A stretch of 64,000 bases of DNA from Acetobacter senegalensis (GCF_001580995.1 NZ_LHZU01000139.1:1-64000), one strand, 5' to 3'; shown: positions 1 to 8,169, numbered from the stretch's first letter. Notes: generated by a model from the letters alone, not told the origin. Numbers and translations: made by a program.

Positions 1-46
1 TCTGCTCCCACTGCGCTGTGCTCAATTCGTATCGCTTGATCCCCAT
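1..46 (-). mobile_element. IS5-family transposase, first codons only (runs off left edge)
   Basis: On the minus strand an ATG at 46..44 opens a frame reading MGIKRYELSTAQWEQ before the window ends. This closely resembles the N-terminus of many IS5-family transposases (MGIxRYELSxxQW). The rest of the gene lies to the left of the window. The element's terminal repeat should fall between about 47 and 129, just beyond the neighbouring membrane-protein gene, but I could not define its border. Only 15 codons are visible, so the call rests on a short match. Confidence 0.55.
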
Positions 47-129
47 CGCCCGTTCCCCCCATCAACACGGAGACCTATGAAGCAGCGATTAGCCTATTTG
101 GAAATCCTGAATGTCGATTGGCCCTAGCC

Positions 130-774
130 TTAAGAGGGTGCTTTTGGTTGTGTGAGCGTAAAATGCACGGTGCATCTGACGCCTTCTTTTGTTTCCTGTG
201 CGGTTTCCCTGCATTCCCGCATCATATCCTGGGTGTGTCCGCGCGACATTTCCAATATGGTGGCCCAGTTTTTCACGTCCCGCTCGTTCTGGGAGACGTC
301 GACTGCAATATCGTTGATATCCCGCAGAAAAAGAGGATGCTCGTAGGCGGTCTGAACCAGACCGCGCTGGCGTTCGCTGAGTGTGCCCAAGACAAAAACC
401 AGACCTGCTACAGCCAACAGCAACAAAAAAGAAAACAGGGCATCTCCCATTGAGTTGCCGAAGAAGCCTCTGATCGAGAAACCTGTCATCCTCTGACTGA
501 TGAGGCGTTCTATCTCACTCCTGTTCCGATTGACGCGCAACTCGTCCTGTCTGCGGGCCTGCTCCAGAACGACGGCCAGTCTTGTTTCAAGCAACTGATT
601 GCGATCCCGTGTCGCCTGGACCATCACGGAAAGGGTGGCAACTTGACCACGCACTTCCTGCAGAATGATATGCAAGGGATCCTTTGGTGGGAGATTGGCT
701 TCGCGACAGGCCTCGTCGAAGAGGTCTTCGGCAGATTTCTGCCGCAACGGCGGCAGGGCGGCGGGCAACTTCAT
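130..774 (-). CDS. Single-pass membrane protein with coiled coil, partner of ParA-like ATPase
   Basis: This 214-residue protein is not confidently assigned. Residues 1-95 are charged and likely helical or coiled coil. Residues 112-131 form one clear transmembrane helix (LFSFLLLLAVAGLVFVLG), followed by a polar tail of about 80 residues. Its ATG overlaps the stop of the upstream ParA-like gene (ATGA at 774..771), so the two are probably translationally coupled. A ParA-type ATPase followed by a one-helix protein resembles mobilisation or partition loci on alphaproteobacterial plasmids, where proteins of the DUF6118 type occur in this position; that link is inference. It may tether the ATPase to the inner membrane. 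Confidence 0.6.
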   Translation of the reverse strand: MKLPAALPPLRQKSAEDLFDEACREANLPPKDPLHIILQEVRGQVATLSVMVQATRDRNQLLETRLAVVLEQARRQDELRVNRNRSEIERLISQRMTGFSIRGFFGNSMGDALFSFLLLLAVAGLVFVLGTLSERQRGLVQTAYEHPLFLRDINDIAVDVSQNERDVKNWATILEMSRGHTQDMMRECRETAQETKEGVRCTVHFTLTQPKAPS

Positions 775-1544
775 GGGAGAATGTCTGCTATGTGGCCGAA
801 GGAGTGATCCATCTCCGCCAACCAGCGTCTCACCTGGAAAGATCGTGTCACACCCAGCCTGAAGCCATCCTCCGCAGGGTGATCTGCCGCTGCCTGTGAT
901 AAGGTCAGCCGGTGTTCGGCCAGGACTCTGGCCCCAGGCAGTTTCGGCACAAACACGAGCTGACCGCCCATCTTCCGGATGGCTTTTATCTCAGGAGCGT
1001 CTGCAAGGCTTTTAAAGCCAGCAATACCTGTTGAGGATTCATCTGCCAGAGCACCGTTAAGGGCCATAATGATATCAGCCCCATCAAGAAGGTTCATGTC
1101 TAAAAGACGGGCGACAGGTGCCAGATAGTCGGGGTCGCTTCCTACGGGAAACAGGAATGTAACCTTAAAATTGTTCGCTTGCAGCAATTCTACGATTGAA
1201 AGTTCTGTCAGTATTTTCAGACCGATGAAGTCGCCACCACCGATATCCATGACGGCACTTGTCTGTGCAGCAATCATACTATCGAGGAACTGAATGCAGC
1301 TGTGCATGACGGCGGAATCCGAAGCCTCCTCGCATGTGAAGGCTTCGGGGTAGAGCTGGCTTAGCGTACGGTTCGTTCGGTCCAGATCAGCTATCAGCGG
1401 TCTTCGACTATGCTGAAGACACCGTTCAATCATATAGCTGAGACAAAGGCTTTTGCCGGAACCACCTCGTCCGCTTCCCATAAGAAAACGCGGCTGCTGC
1501 TGTTTGTCGTTGTCGGAGGGCGCCGCTGATTTGCGTGAGGACAT
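771..1544 (-). CDS. ParA/MinD-like P-loop ATPase of a mobile element
   Basis: A 257-residue P-loop ATPase of the ParA/MinD/TraL type. The deviant Walker A GRGGSGKS is at residues 25-32, an ADLD segment follows at 52-55, and a Walker B-like VMDIGGG is at 98-104. I chose the ATG at 1544 because an AAGGAAG ribosome site lies 6-7 bases before it; longer frames have no such site. The gene lies in a mobile element, downstream of a frameshifted small gene and overlapping the next gene by ATGA. Likely roles are plasmid-style partition or mobilisation of the element. No ParB-like gene is visible. Repeats at 1653-1697 could be its operator or a centromere-like site. Confidence 0.75.
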   Translation of the reverse strand: MSSRKSAAPSDNDKQQQPRFLMGSGRGGSGKSLCLSYMIERCLQHSRRPLIADLDRTNRTLSQLYPEAFTCEEASDSAVMHSCIQFLDSMIAAQTSAVMDIGGGDFIGLKILTELSIVELLQANNFKVTFLFPVGSDPDYLAPVARLLDMNLLDGADIIMALNGALADESSTGIAGFKSLADAPEIKAIRKMGGQLVFVPKLPGARVLAEHRLTLSQAAADHPAEDGFRLGVTRSFQVRRWLAEMDHSFGHIADILP

Positions 1545-1652
1545 GCTTGCTTCCTTTCGTCGACAGTTCAGCATGAACTCTGTCTTTGAAAGCAATAGAA
1601 ATATTCGGAGAGAAACCCGCTCCGAAGGATGGCCCTGTCAGGCATCGTGATC

Positions 1653-1697
1653 GTCAGTGATACAGGATGAGAGAGAGTGACAGTCAGTGATAGACTG
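1653..1697. promoter_or_regulatory. Phased direct repeats and dyad upstream of ParA-like gene
   Basis: GTCAGTGATA occurs at 1653-1662 and again at 1683-1692, exactly 30 bases apart (about three helical turns). The second copy is embedded in a dyad (CAGTC at 1681-1685, GACTG at 1693-1697). The site lies about 110-150 bases upstream of the ParA-like start. Such repeats are typical of autoregulatory operators or partition sites; the role is inferred. Confidence 0.4.
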
Positions 1698-1737
1698 ACA
1701 GAAGATGAAATAAAGTATTAAAATTTCGTAGTCTTTG

Positions 1738-2267
1738 TTAGCGCTTTTTCTGACGGCCTGGCATGGGCAGTGTATGGCGGTCAATTGTCCGGAACAGGTC
1801 GTCGATTCCCATATCGGCAGAAGGCTGGGGAGCAGGTGCTAAGGGTGCCTGAGGGGATGCTTTACGCTCACCCTGAGGCTCGGCTTCTCCAGCACGGTGG
1901 CCCGGTCTGTTTTTCACGGTTTGGGAGTGCTGCTTTTTTGCGAGAGCGGACGTGAATTTTTTCTCGGCTTGGCGTTCGGCTTTTGCGCGCTGCCATAGTT
2001 TTTTGACACTTCCTAGAGAGGGAGAGTGCCCTCTGGAATCTTTCAGGTCCAGATTGGTGATGACCTCCATAAAAAGGGGCAGCAGACCCGGCCATTCTGC
2101 CATTGGCTGTCGAGTTCATCGAAATTCTGTCGGACCCATCGGATGAGAGAACCCTGGTCAACGGTAAGATCGGCCTCGTGAAACACCTCAGCGACAGGAC
2201 GCCGTTTGCGTGGAACACCGCCTGAAGCAGCTGGTCTGATAACGGCTTTTTTGTTTTTCGCATTCAT
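1738..2267 (-). pseudogene. Frameshifted small basic protein, upstream gene of the ParA-like module
   Basis: Two overlapping minus-strand frames read as one protein. The first (ATG at 2267) encodes about 60 sensible residues with SLIRWVRQNFDELDSQW. The second, shifted by one base, carries on from about 2103 with EWPGLLPLFMEVITNLDLKD, then a SLGSVKKLWQRAKAER segment and a basic, proline-rich tail. The joined protein resembles small helical proteins encoded beside ParA-like genes on alphaproteobacterial plasmids (IRWLRxxFDxL, then xGxPPTxExVRxxWxRVR). The shift falls near 2100. It may be a real disabling mutation, a sequencing error or programmed frameshifting. Alternatively the 121-residue second frame starts independently at ATG 2103. 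Confidence 0.5.
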
Positions 2268-2282
2268 GATGGGAAGCTTCAT

Positions 2283-2774
2283 TGGTCAGGAACAGACATG
2301 AAACGGGATGAGACTATCACATTCTGTCAAGCCGATTAAGGTCGATAAGAGTAAAAAATAGAGACATAAAAGAGACTTTTAGAGCCTTACATGGGAACCT
2401 GTTCTCGGGGTGTGTGAAGGCACGCTACCGCAATTTCATACGCACCCTTCGGATGCATATGAAATCGCTACGCTTTTTCTCTTTTCTTCTTTCCTCTATC
2501 GCCGAATAAATTCGGCTCCCTTTTCGATGCGGCACCGTAACACGCAACACACCATCCCAACCGAGCGGGGGCAAAAAAGGCACTTGCCCTGTATTTCATG
2601 TACCAAATCCGGAAAAAAAAAGTGACGGTTTTCTACCCCCCCCTTTTTGGGGCGTCCCAGCGGTAGCGCTTAAAATCTGCCTCAAATTAGACTTATCCAC
2701 AGGCTGAAATGTGGGAATCACAGATCCTGCTCAGGTGTGATTCGAACTGCTTGTGCTCAGGGCGAAACGGCATA
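2283..2774. other. Non-coding stretch with one DnaA-box-like 9-mer
   Basis: No convincing gene. The stretch is fairly AT-rich at 2310-2400, with two AAAAGAGAC-like repeats, and has a C-run/G-run region near 2635-2652. A perfect DnaA-box 9-mer, TTATCCACA, lies at 2693-2701. One 9-mer is expected about once in every two windows of this size by chance, so it is only weak evidence for a plasmid-like origin. Confidence 0.3.
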
Positions 2775-3821
2775 GTTCGACCACGAGATCGTTATGCGAC
2801 GTGACCAGATTCGTGCTAACCCGCAACGCTTGGGGGAGAAGGTGCCAGCCTGATCGAGGCCATTCTTCCCGGTGCCCGGGATCGTCTCGCGGGAACGTTG
2901 GCCCAGGGTCATCGACGTTTAGACCGAAATGCCGCGCAGGATGCAGCGGTAGCGGAAATCTTCAAAACGATCATGGTGAGACGGCTCAAGGCTGATGTGC
3001 TCGATCTGCCGGACAAGATCCGGCAATGGATGGAGATCGCACCACAAGGGGAAGCCCTGTGGCGCTATGACGAGGTTATGGCTCAGATCGCTCAGACCCT
3101 TGGGCAGGCGATTGCGAGGGGCGCTACATCCGGCGGTATTGCAAAGGCCATCATGGGTCTCCTCTCATCTGCTCGCAAATGGCTGGGTCTTGCCAAGATT
3201 GCCAATCCGGCCACGGTGGATCTGATTGATGACGTGGTCGAGGCGAAAGGGGCATGTCTAGTCTTCGCGCATCATCGTGGCGTGATTGCGGAACTGGAAA
3301 AACAGCTTCGCAGGCGCGGCCGATCCGTTGTGACGGCCCATGGCGAGACGCCCGATCGTGAGCGCGCGGAAGCGGAACGAGTGTTTCAGAAAGGGGAAGT
3401 CGAGATCTTTCTGGGTTCGATCAATGCAGCGGGTGAGGCTCTGACCCGACATCGTGCTGATACTTGTGTGTTTGTCGAACTGGACTGGGTGCCGGCAACG
3501 ATGCATCAGGCCGAGGATCGCGGACACCGGGCAGGTCAGACGGCGAAAGGCTATCACATCATCACTCTGCTGGCGCATATGCCGGACAGGCAGAATCTGG
3601 ATGAGTATGTGGCCAAGGTGCTGATTGAAAAACTTGCCAACATCAACACGATCCTCGACGAAAAGGCTGGGATTGCCGGCAGGCGTATCGAGGGGACGGA
3701 TGCCAGTGTACGAAACCGTGTGATCGCCGCCCTGATGTCTGAAGCCCTGCGGGCGGAAGTTGCAAAGAACGCCCAGTTCGCGGCAATGCGGAAGCGGGTA
3801 GTCCCTCGCTCCAAAAAATAG
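2775..3821 (+). pseudogene. SNF2-family helicase, N-terminal half lost
   Basis: The long frame, open from about 2820 and startable at TTG 2898, encodes the C-terminal part of a SNF2/SWI2-type DNA translocase. It has IMVRRLKADV (linker before helicase lobe 2), CLVFAHHRGVIAELE, VTAHGETPDRERAEAE, FLGSINAAGEALT and a motif VI-like HQAEDRGHRAGQ. The ATPase lobe with Walker A and DEAH is missing. Helicase-like sequence continues upstream in another frame (DQIRANPQRLGE near 2800-2837, then ASLIEAILPGARD in the main frame), and a stop precedes FDHEIVMRRD. The reading frame has therefore decayed by a frameshift and a deletion. The product could not hydrolyse ATP. Such helicases are common cargo of plasmids and islands. 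Confidence 0.75.
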
Positions 3822-4085
3822 TAACGCTTTTCAGGTCGGCACGATCAGTTCGAATCTATAACGGATTAAGAAGGTATTTTTCAGAAACGAGTCTTGTGAG
3901 CTCTGGTACGGTTAACGGTGTAGTATTTCTTGGTCTGTTTTTATTGTGTGATCTGATCATGGTTTTTCCGGGACTTTGAGGTCTCACACCCTAAATTCCC
4001 CAAAGGATTTTGTTCTTTTCCGATCTGGTATCGGTTTTTGGCGTGTGGGTTCCTCCTCCCGCAATACTTGTAAACGAGAACATCA

Positions 4086-4304
4086 ATGTCTGATCATACA
4101 ACTACTTCTTCCGCTGTAGAGGCGGATCTTATGCAGCTTGTAGCACTGCACCGGTTGCTCGACTTTGCCATCAGTCAGTCCCTTGCCGGCAACACGGACG
4201 ACCGCATCCTGGAAGGCGTCGTTATCCTGACCCGCATGATCGGACGCAAGGTCCGGTGCGTGACCAGCAAGATTCTGGATGGCGAAGGCTCCGGCTGCGA
4301 CTGA
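4086..4304 (+). CDS. Small hypothetical protein of the integrated element
   Basis: A 72-residue acidic and helical protein with no recognised family. It contains a repeat-free hydrophobic core (LMQLVALHRLLDFAI, then VVILTRMIGRKVR). The ATG at 4086 has only a weak purine stretch before it. It sits alone between the helicase remnant and the 211-residue gene, in the same direction as both, and may be cotranscribed with the latter. Coding potential is plausible but not proven. Confidence 0.45.
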   Translation: MSDHTTTSSAVEADLMQLVALHRLLDFAISQSLAGNTDDRILEGVVILTRMIGRKVRCVTSKILDGEGSGCD

Positions 4305-4390
4305 CGCACTCCTCCTCACTCATATCCCTTTCTTCCATTAACAGGCGCGCTCAAATCACGCCTGTTCTCGTTTCATTGGGAAAATAAAGA

Positions 4391-5026
4391 ATGTTTCGCT
4401 CTTCAGACGACGCTATGCCGTCCCGTTTTTACCCCACCGAAGCTGATCTCATCACCTATCGGGATCTCGCCCGTGCGCTCGGCGCTCCACCGAGCGAGGC
4501 CATCTGCCGGTATGTCGGCCCGGCCGGCCAACATTTGGTCTTCATTGGAGAATCCGGCCAGCGGGACTGGGCCCGCGTCGATGCCCAGGCAAGGGCTCGC
4601 TGGCCTGATCTGCCGCCGACAGGGAAGATCGCGTCCAACGGCAAGACACTGGAATCCCTTCCCGAACGTGTCGTTTACCAGATCCTTGAGTCTTTGAAGC
4701 ACGACGATATGGAAATCGATCTCCATCAGCCGATCATGGCTGACCTTGGGGCGGAGAAGGCGGACCTGACATTGCGCAGGAGAAGTGCTGCCTGCTTTAT
4801 CGAGGTTATCGCTTCTTGTGGATCCAACCGCATTACCCGGAACGGCCACGAGTTGCGGGGGCTGGAGCGGTTCGAGAGACGGGAAGCCTTCTACCGCCGT
4901 GTCGGAATCACTCCGGTCTGTATCTTTCTCGACCTGCTTGCGCGTCCGGAAGACCTGAAGGCGCTTTGTCAGTCCCTGGTGGGCCGGATCGCTGACGATG
5001 GGCGTGACTGTGAGATGCCGCTCTAA
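4391..5026 (+). CDS. Hypothetical 211-residue protein of the integrated element
   Basis: Not recognised. The N-terminal half carries FYPTEADLITYRDLARALG and RYVGPAGQHLVFIG, with Ser-Gly-Gln-Arg and Trp-Asp/Ala patterns. The middle has LGAEKADLTLRRRSAACF followed by IEVIAS, then a basic region (HELRGLERFERREAFYRR) and a C-terminal VCIFLDLL strand. The order ADLTL...CFIEVI recalls the D-to-E spacing of PD-(D/E)XK nuclease folds, but the expected lysine after the glutamate is missing, so a nuclease role is only a suggestion. A start at ATG 4391 or at Met-9 is possible; no strong ribosome site separates them. It appears intact. Confidence 0.55.
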   Translation: MFRSSDDAMPSRFYPTEADLITYRDLARALGAPPSEAICRYVGPAGQHLVFIGESGQRDWARVDAQARARWPDLPPTGKIASNGKTLESLPERVVYQILESLKHDDMEIDLHQPIMADLGAEKADLTLRRRSAACFIEVIASCGSNRITRNGHELRGLERFERREAFYRRVGITPVCIFLDLLARPEDLKALCQSLVGRIADDGRDCEMPL

Positions 5027-5366
5027 GGACAAGGATCGATGTCTGAGGCGTGGGATGACCGGAACCGGAGTCCCCGCGCCAGGAATGGTAGCGCACGACA
5101 TCGGGTTTGGTATCCGGAGTGGAGCCAAACGGTGTCAGAAATTGCGAAAAAACCGTCTTGCTGTTTCAGGAAGGTCTCATACCCTGAACAGACCAGTGGA
5201 AGTGGTGGTTGATTCGATGTTCAGGCTCCAGCCATCGGTTGAAGCCAGTTTCTCATCGTGGAGGCTGAGGGAATGTTCAATACAAGAATAGATAAATGGA
5301 ATCTGGGAGGTGCGCTCTGCCAGCGCATATCTCTGACCATATCTTCAAAACAGGACGGGATGTACT
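5027..5366. other. Gap without a recognised gene
   Basis: A 97-codon plus-strand frame (4998-5291) lies here but has no ribosome site, is basic and low in complexity, and overlaps the end of the preceding gene. I see no terminator, repeat or RNA gene. The promoter of the winged-helix gene at 5367 probably lies in its right part. Confidence 0.3.
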
Positions 5367-5708
5367 ATGTCGTCGGATAAAAGCACAGTTCCGGCAAGAG
5401 AGTTTCGTGGTCTGCTGCGTTACTCTGCCGCAGCGGCGTATGTTGGTCTTGCAGAAGGGACGCTACGGAACCAGCATGAAAATCTGGGAATTCAGTCGGT
5501 GAAAATTGGTCGGGTACGGTGTTTTCCGGTGGCGGCGCTTGATGATTTTATTGAACGGAAGATTCTGGAAACTGAGAGAAAGCAACTCCGGAAAAAGCGG
5601 CGGGGTCGCGGGGAGAGTCTGGTCCTCAGTTTGGATCTCAGCTTCTGGATTGTGATTGTAGCACTCCTTCTTCTGGCTCTGATCAGGCTGTCATTTCTGA
5701 CAGCCTGA
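5367..5708 (+). CDS. Winged-helix (excisionase-like) DNA-binding protein with C-terminal membrane helix
   Basis: A 113-residue protein. Residues 18-65 (LRYSAAAAYVGLAEGTLRN, then VKIGRVRCFPVAALDDFIE) match the helix-turn-helix and wing of the AlpA/MerR-like excisionase group that recognises DNA for phage and island excision. A strongly basic linker (KQLRKKRRGRG, about 72-82) is followed by a hydrophobic helix at about 92-110. A transmembrane tail is unusual for an excisionase. The gene faces the integrase tail to tail (8 bases apart), which fits an Xis or directionality role. Alternatively it is a membrane-tethered regulator. Confidence 0.65.
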   Translation: MSSDKSTVPAREFRGLLRYSAAAAYVGLAEGTLRNQHENLGIQSVKIGRVRCFPVAALDDFIERKILETERKQLRKKRRGRGESLVLSLDLSFWIVIVALLLLALIRLSFLTA

Positions 5709-5716
5709 CGGAAACG

Positions 5717-6826
5717 CTATTCTTTATCGGAAAAGTTATGTTTCTCATATGCGATGGCTTTTGCGGCCAGATCTTCCGTGTGGGGTTGATAGTACCTGTC
5801 CAGGGATTTGATATCCTTGTGACCTGTCACGCGACGAAGTTCGAGTAGGTTGGTGTAAATCCGTGCGAGGCGGCTTGTCGCCTCATGTCGAAGGTCATGG
5901 AAGGTAAGGTCCCTGAGGCCTGCTTTCTTTGTCATCCGCCCGAACCGGACGGAGAACGCGTCCTTGCTGCCAATATCAAAGACGAGATCTCCGGGGCGAC
6001 TGAATTTGCGTTGTGCCTGAAGGGCCCGCAGCAGGCGGGCCGCACCGGGGGTTAGCGGGCGGATTTCCGGACCACGTTCAATGGCGCGGTGCATGGTCTT
6101 CGTTTTTCCCAAGGACAAGGCATGACGATCAAAGTCAATGTCACGCCAGCGGAGTGTCAGGGTTTCCTCCCGTCGGGTACCTTGTTCAATGGCAAACTGG
6201 ACGAAGGTTACATCATCAGGCCAGGGCGATGTTGCCATGGCTTCCAGAAGGCGGTCGTATTCATCGCCAATGAGACGGCGGTTGCGTTTCTTGTCTGCGC
6301 CAGCGGGTCGCTTGACCGCCGTTGCGGCAGCCGGATTTTTTGAAAAGGGCAGGTCCCACTCTGCGATCGCATGCTGGCAGATCGCAGCGAGCAGGTTGAG
6401 ACGTTTGACCACCGTTGCAGCGCTGTATTTCTCAGCCATCCGATCCCGGAACCCCCGGACTGCTGTGGAGGTCAGATCGACCAATGCAAGCTGCGCGATC
6501 TCGTCCTGAAGGATAGCGGGGATGTGACCTTTGCGATCATTCTCCCGGGTCTGCATCTCTTCGCGCACATAACGGTCGACCAGTTCGCGGACAGTCTGAC
6601 GTTCCAGCGGTCGCGTGTCCTCAAACTGTCCGAGTTCCAGTTTGGCGGACGTCGCGTCCAGCCAGCGCCGGGCCAGTTTGGCCGAGCCGAAGGTCTGATG
6701 GATCCGCTCTCCGCCTGCGATGCGCTTGCGGGCCCGATACTGGCCCTTGCCGCGATATTCAACTCCGGCGGGGAGCGGACGGCCTGTCGCCGGATCAATT
6801 TTGGCAGAAGTGATTCGATCTTTCAT
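5717..6826 (-). CDS. Tyrosine-type site-specific integrase
   Basis: A phage or island integrase of 369 residues from the ATG at 6826 (a weak GAGG lies upstream; a longer frame reaches 6862). The N-terminal arm-type domain has YRGKGQYRARKRI and the SAM-like core domain is at about 75-165. The catalytic domain has Arg in GTRREETLTLRW (about 218), HDLRHEATSRL (His 310, Arg 313), TGHKDIKSLDRYY (His 336) and the nucleophile Tyr at 345 or 346. All catalytic residues are present. It starts about 145 bases from the 3' end of tRNA-Glu and reads away from it, the usual arrangement for elements inserted in a tRNA gene. Regulation probably involves the GGGCCC sites before its start. Confidence 0.93.
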   Translation of the reverse strand: MKDRITSAKIDPATGRPLPAGVEYRGKGQYRARKRIAGGERIHQTFGSAKLARRWLDATSAKLELGQFEDTRPLERQTVRELVDRYVREEMQTRENDRKGHIPAILQDEIAQLALVDLTSTAVRGFRDRMAEKYSAATVVKRLNLLAAICQHAIAEWDLPFSKNPAAATAVKRPAGADKKRNRRLIGDEYDRLLEAMATSPWPDDVTFVQFAIEQGTRREETLTLRWRDIDFDRHALSLGKTKTMHRAIERGPEIRPLTPGAARLLRALQAQRKFSRPGDLVFDIGSKDAFSVRFGRMTKKAGLRDLTFHDLRHEATSRLARIYTNLLELRRVTGHKDIKSLDRYYQPHTEDLAAKAIAYEKHNFSDKE

Positions 6827-6839
6827 GGTGAGCCTCGCC

Positions 6840-6921
6840 TGGGCCCAGCATAGCCTTTTCATGGGCCCATTGGGACCATGTGCTTATCGTCTTTTTTGGC
6901 GATGGGCCCGAGGTGGGCCCA
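6840..6921. promoter_or_regulatory. Four GGGCCC palindromes upstream of the integrase
   Basis: TGGGCCCA at 6840-6847, TGGGCCCA at 6862-6869, TGGGCCCG at 6903-6910 and TGGGCCCA at 6914-6921. Start-to-start distances are 22, 41 and 11 bases, close to 2, 4 and 1 helical turns. They fill the DNA between the integrase start and the tRNA attachment site, where recombinase arm sites, excisionase sites or an int operator would be expected. Confidence 0.5.
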
Positions 6922-6969
6922 AAAGCAGTCAATCATTCCGTGACCAAAACTCTAAATCATTGGAAAGAT

Positions 6970-7045
6970 TGGCGTCCCGTACGGGATTCGAACCCGTGTT
7001 GCCGCCGTGAAAGGGCGGTGTCCTAGGCCTCTAGACGAACGGGAC
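6970..7045 (-). tRNA. tRNA-Glu (anticodon UUC)
   Basis: The minus strand folds as a complete tRNA: acceptor GTCCCGT pairs with ACGGGAC, the anticodon loop is CTTTCAC (anticodon TTC), the T arm contains GGTTCGAATCC, the discriminator is G and CCA is encoded at 6972-6970. Its 3' end faces the integrase gene, so it is very likely the attachment site of the element filling the left of the window. Confidence 0.95.
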
Positions 7046-7509
7046 TGGAGGCTGCGTTGGGCTTTGATCTAGAGATGTTTGAAACGGTCGTCAAGCCGTC
7101 TTGTGTGGTTTTTGTCAGAAATAGGAGAGGTGATGGTTCTGAGACGGTGATGGGGAGTAATATTATGTATATTTAGGGGGATATGATTATATGTAAATAA
7201 TAAGCGTTATATTGTTGTGAATTTGAATTATTATTTAAAATAAATAAGGATGAAAATTTTTCTGATGATTTCGGAAGGTCTACAATACTTTTTCTGAACA
7301 GAAGATCGGTCATACTGTGGTCCGAGGCATGTCGACCAATTTGCGGCGGCTGACGCTGTTGTTCATCACGCCTGGATGATACGACATAATGAAAATGTAA
7401 CTTGCTGGTATTGTAAGAGGGAGGTGCAGGAGATGGTCTTTTGGGGATGGAAAGATGTTTTGTTTGGTTGAGTGGGGATCGCTTACGTAAGCAGAGAAAG
7501 GGGGCGTTT
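7046..7509. other. AT-rich gap between tRNA-Glu and mntR
   Basis: No gene is supported. Bases 7150-7290 are strikingly AT-rich compared with the rest of the window. The tRNA promoter is expected just right of 7045. No terminator or repeat was recognised. Confidence 0.4.
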
Positions 7510-7983
7510 TTATAATGGTCCCTTGTTTCGGGCGTTTGTCATGAACTGGCTAAGATCCGCGTTAATGGCTGTCTGGAATGCAGCAAGAGTTTCTGCTCCC
7601 ACATAATGTTCCAAGCCTTCTGCATCAATGCGTGCGTTTTCAGGACTTACACCAAGTGCGAGGAGGAATGCTTCAACAATACGATGACGGTTGCGGACTT
7701 CTTCCGCTAGTTTTCGGCCGGTAGGCGTGAGAAAGATGCCTCGGTATGGCTTACGGGCGACAAACCCTTCATCTGTAAGGCGAGTGAGCATTTTGGCGAC
7801 TGTTGGTTGGGAAACACCAAGACGTTCAGCTAGATCGACCTGCCGTGCTTCCTGGCCTTCATCCAGAAGGTCGGCAATCAGTTCCACGTAGTCTTCTACC
7901 AGAACATTCTGCCTTGCTGCGCGGTTGGCGCGAAATCCTTCCGAATGTGTTTCTGCATCGGGGAGAATATCGAATGAATGCAT
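7510..7983 (-). CDS. mntR: MntR, DtxR-family manganese-responsive repressor
   Basis: A 157-residue metalloregulator of the DtxR/MntR family that represses manganese uptake when Mn(II) is bound. The N-terminal winged helix contains [20 protein letters not shown] as recognition helix. The wing is followed by the dimerisation helices with [14 protein letters not shown] and the metal-ligand pattern [10 protein letters not shown], matching the E-x-x-E-H ligand set of MntR. There is no SH3 domain, as usual for MntR. It is divergent from mntH, with about 210 bases between starts, a standard regulator-target arrangement. Confidence 0.92.
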   Translation of the reverse strand: MHSFDILPDAETHSEGFRANRAARQNVLVEDYVELIADLLDEGQEARQVDLAERLGVSQPTVAKMLTRLTDEGFVARKPYRGIFLTPTGRKLAEEVRNRHRIVEAFLLALGVSPENARIDAEGLEHYVGAETLAAFQTAINADLSQFMTNARNKGPL

Positions 7984-8147
7984 ACCGTGTTGCGACCTAT
8001 TGATCTTAGTCTGTGGAGGACGGACGCCGGAGAACGTGGAGAGACAGCCTGTCCATCATTATTCCCGAGAGAATAATTTATCACGCATGGAATATCAAGC
8101 TGAAGGAGATGTGACGTCATTTTGATGGTGCTTTGCCAATACTTTTT

Positions 8148-8169
8148 AATATAGCATATTGCATATCAT
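8148..8169. promoter_or_regulatory. Candidate MntR operator / promoter before mntH
   Basis: The AT-rich imperfect dyad AATATAGCATATTGCATATC, about 30-50 bases before the mntH start, shares the ATAGC half-site look of known MntR boxes. The symmetry is imperfect and the site was picked by eye. Confidence 0.3.

Noticed and set aside
2410-2625. 71-codon plus-strand frame
   Set aside because: No ribosome site, no protein-like pattern; lies in a probably non-coding stretch.
2693-2701. DnaA-box 9-mer as evidence of an origin
   Set aside because: A single 9-mer occurs by chance about once in two such windows; no iterons or replication initiator gene were seen.
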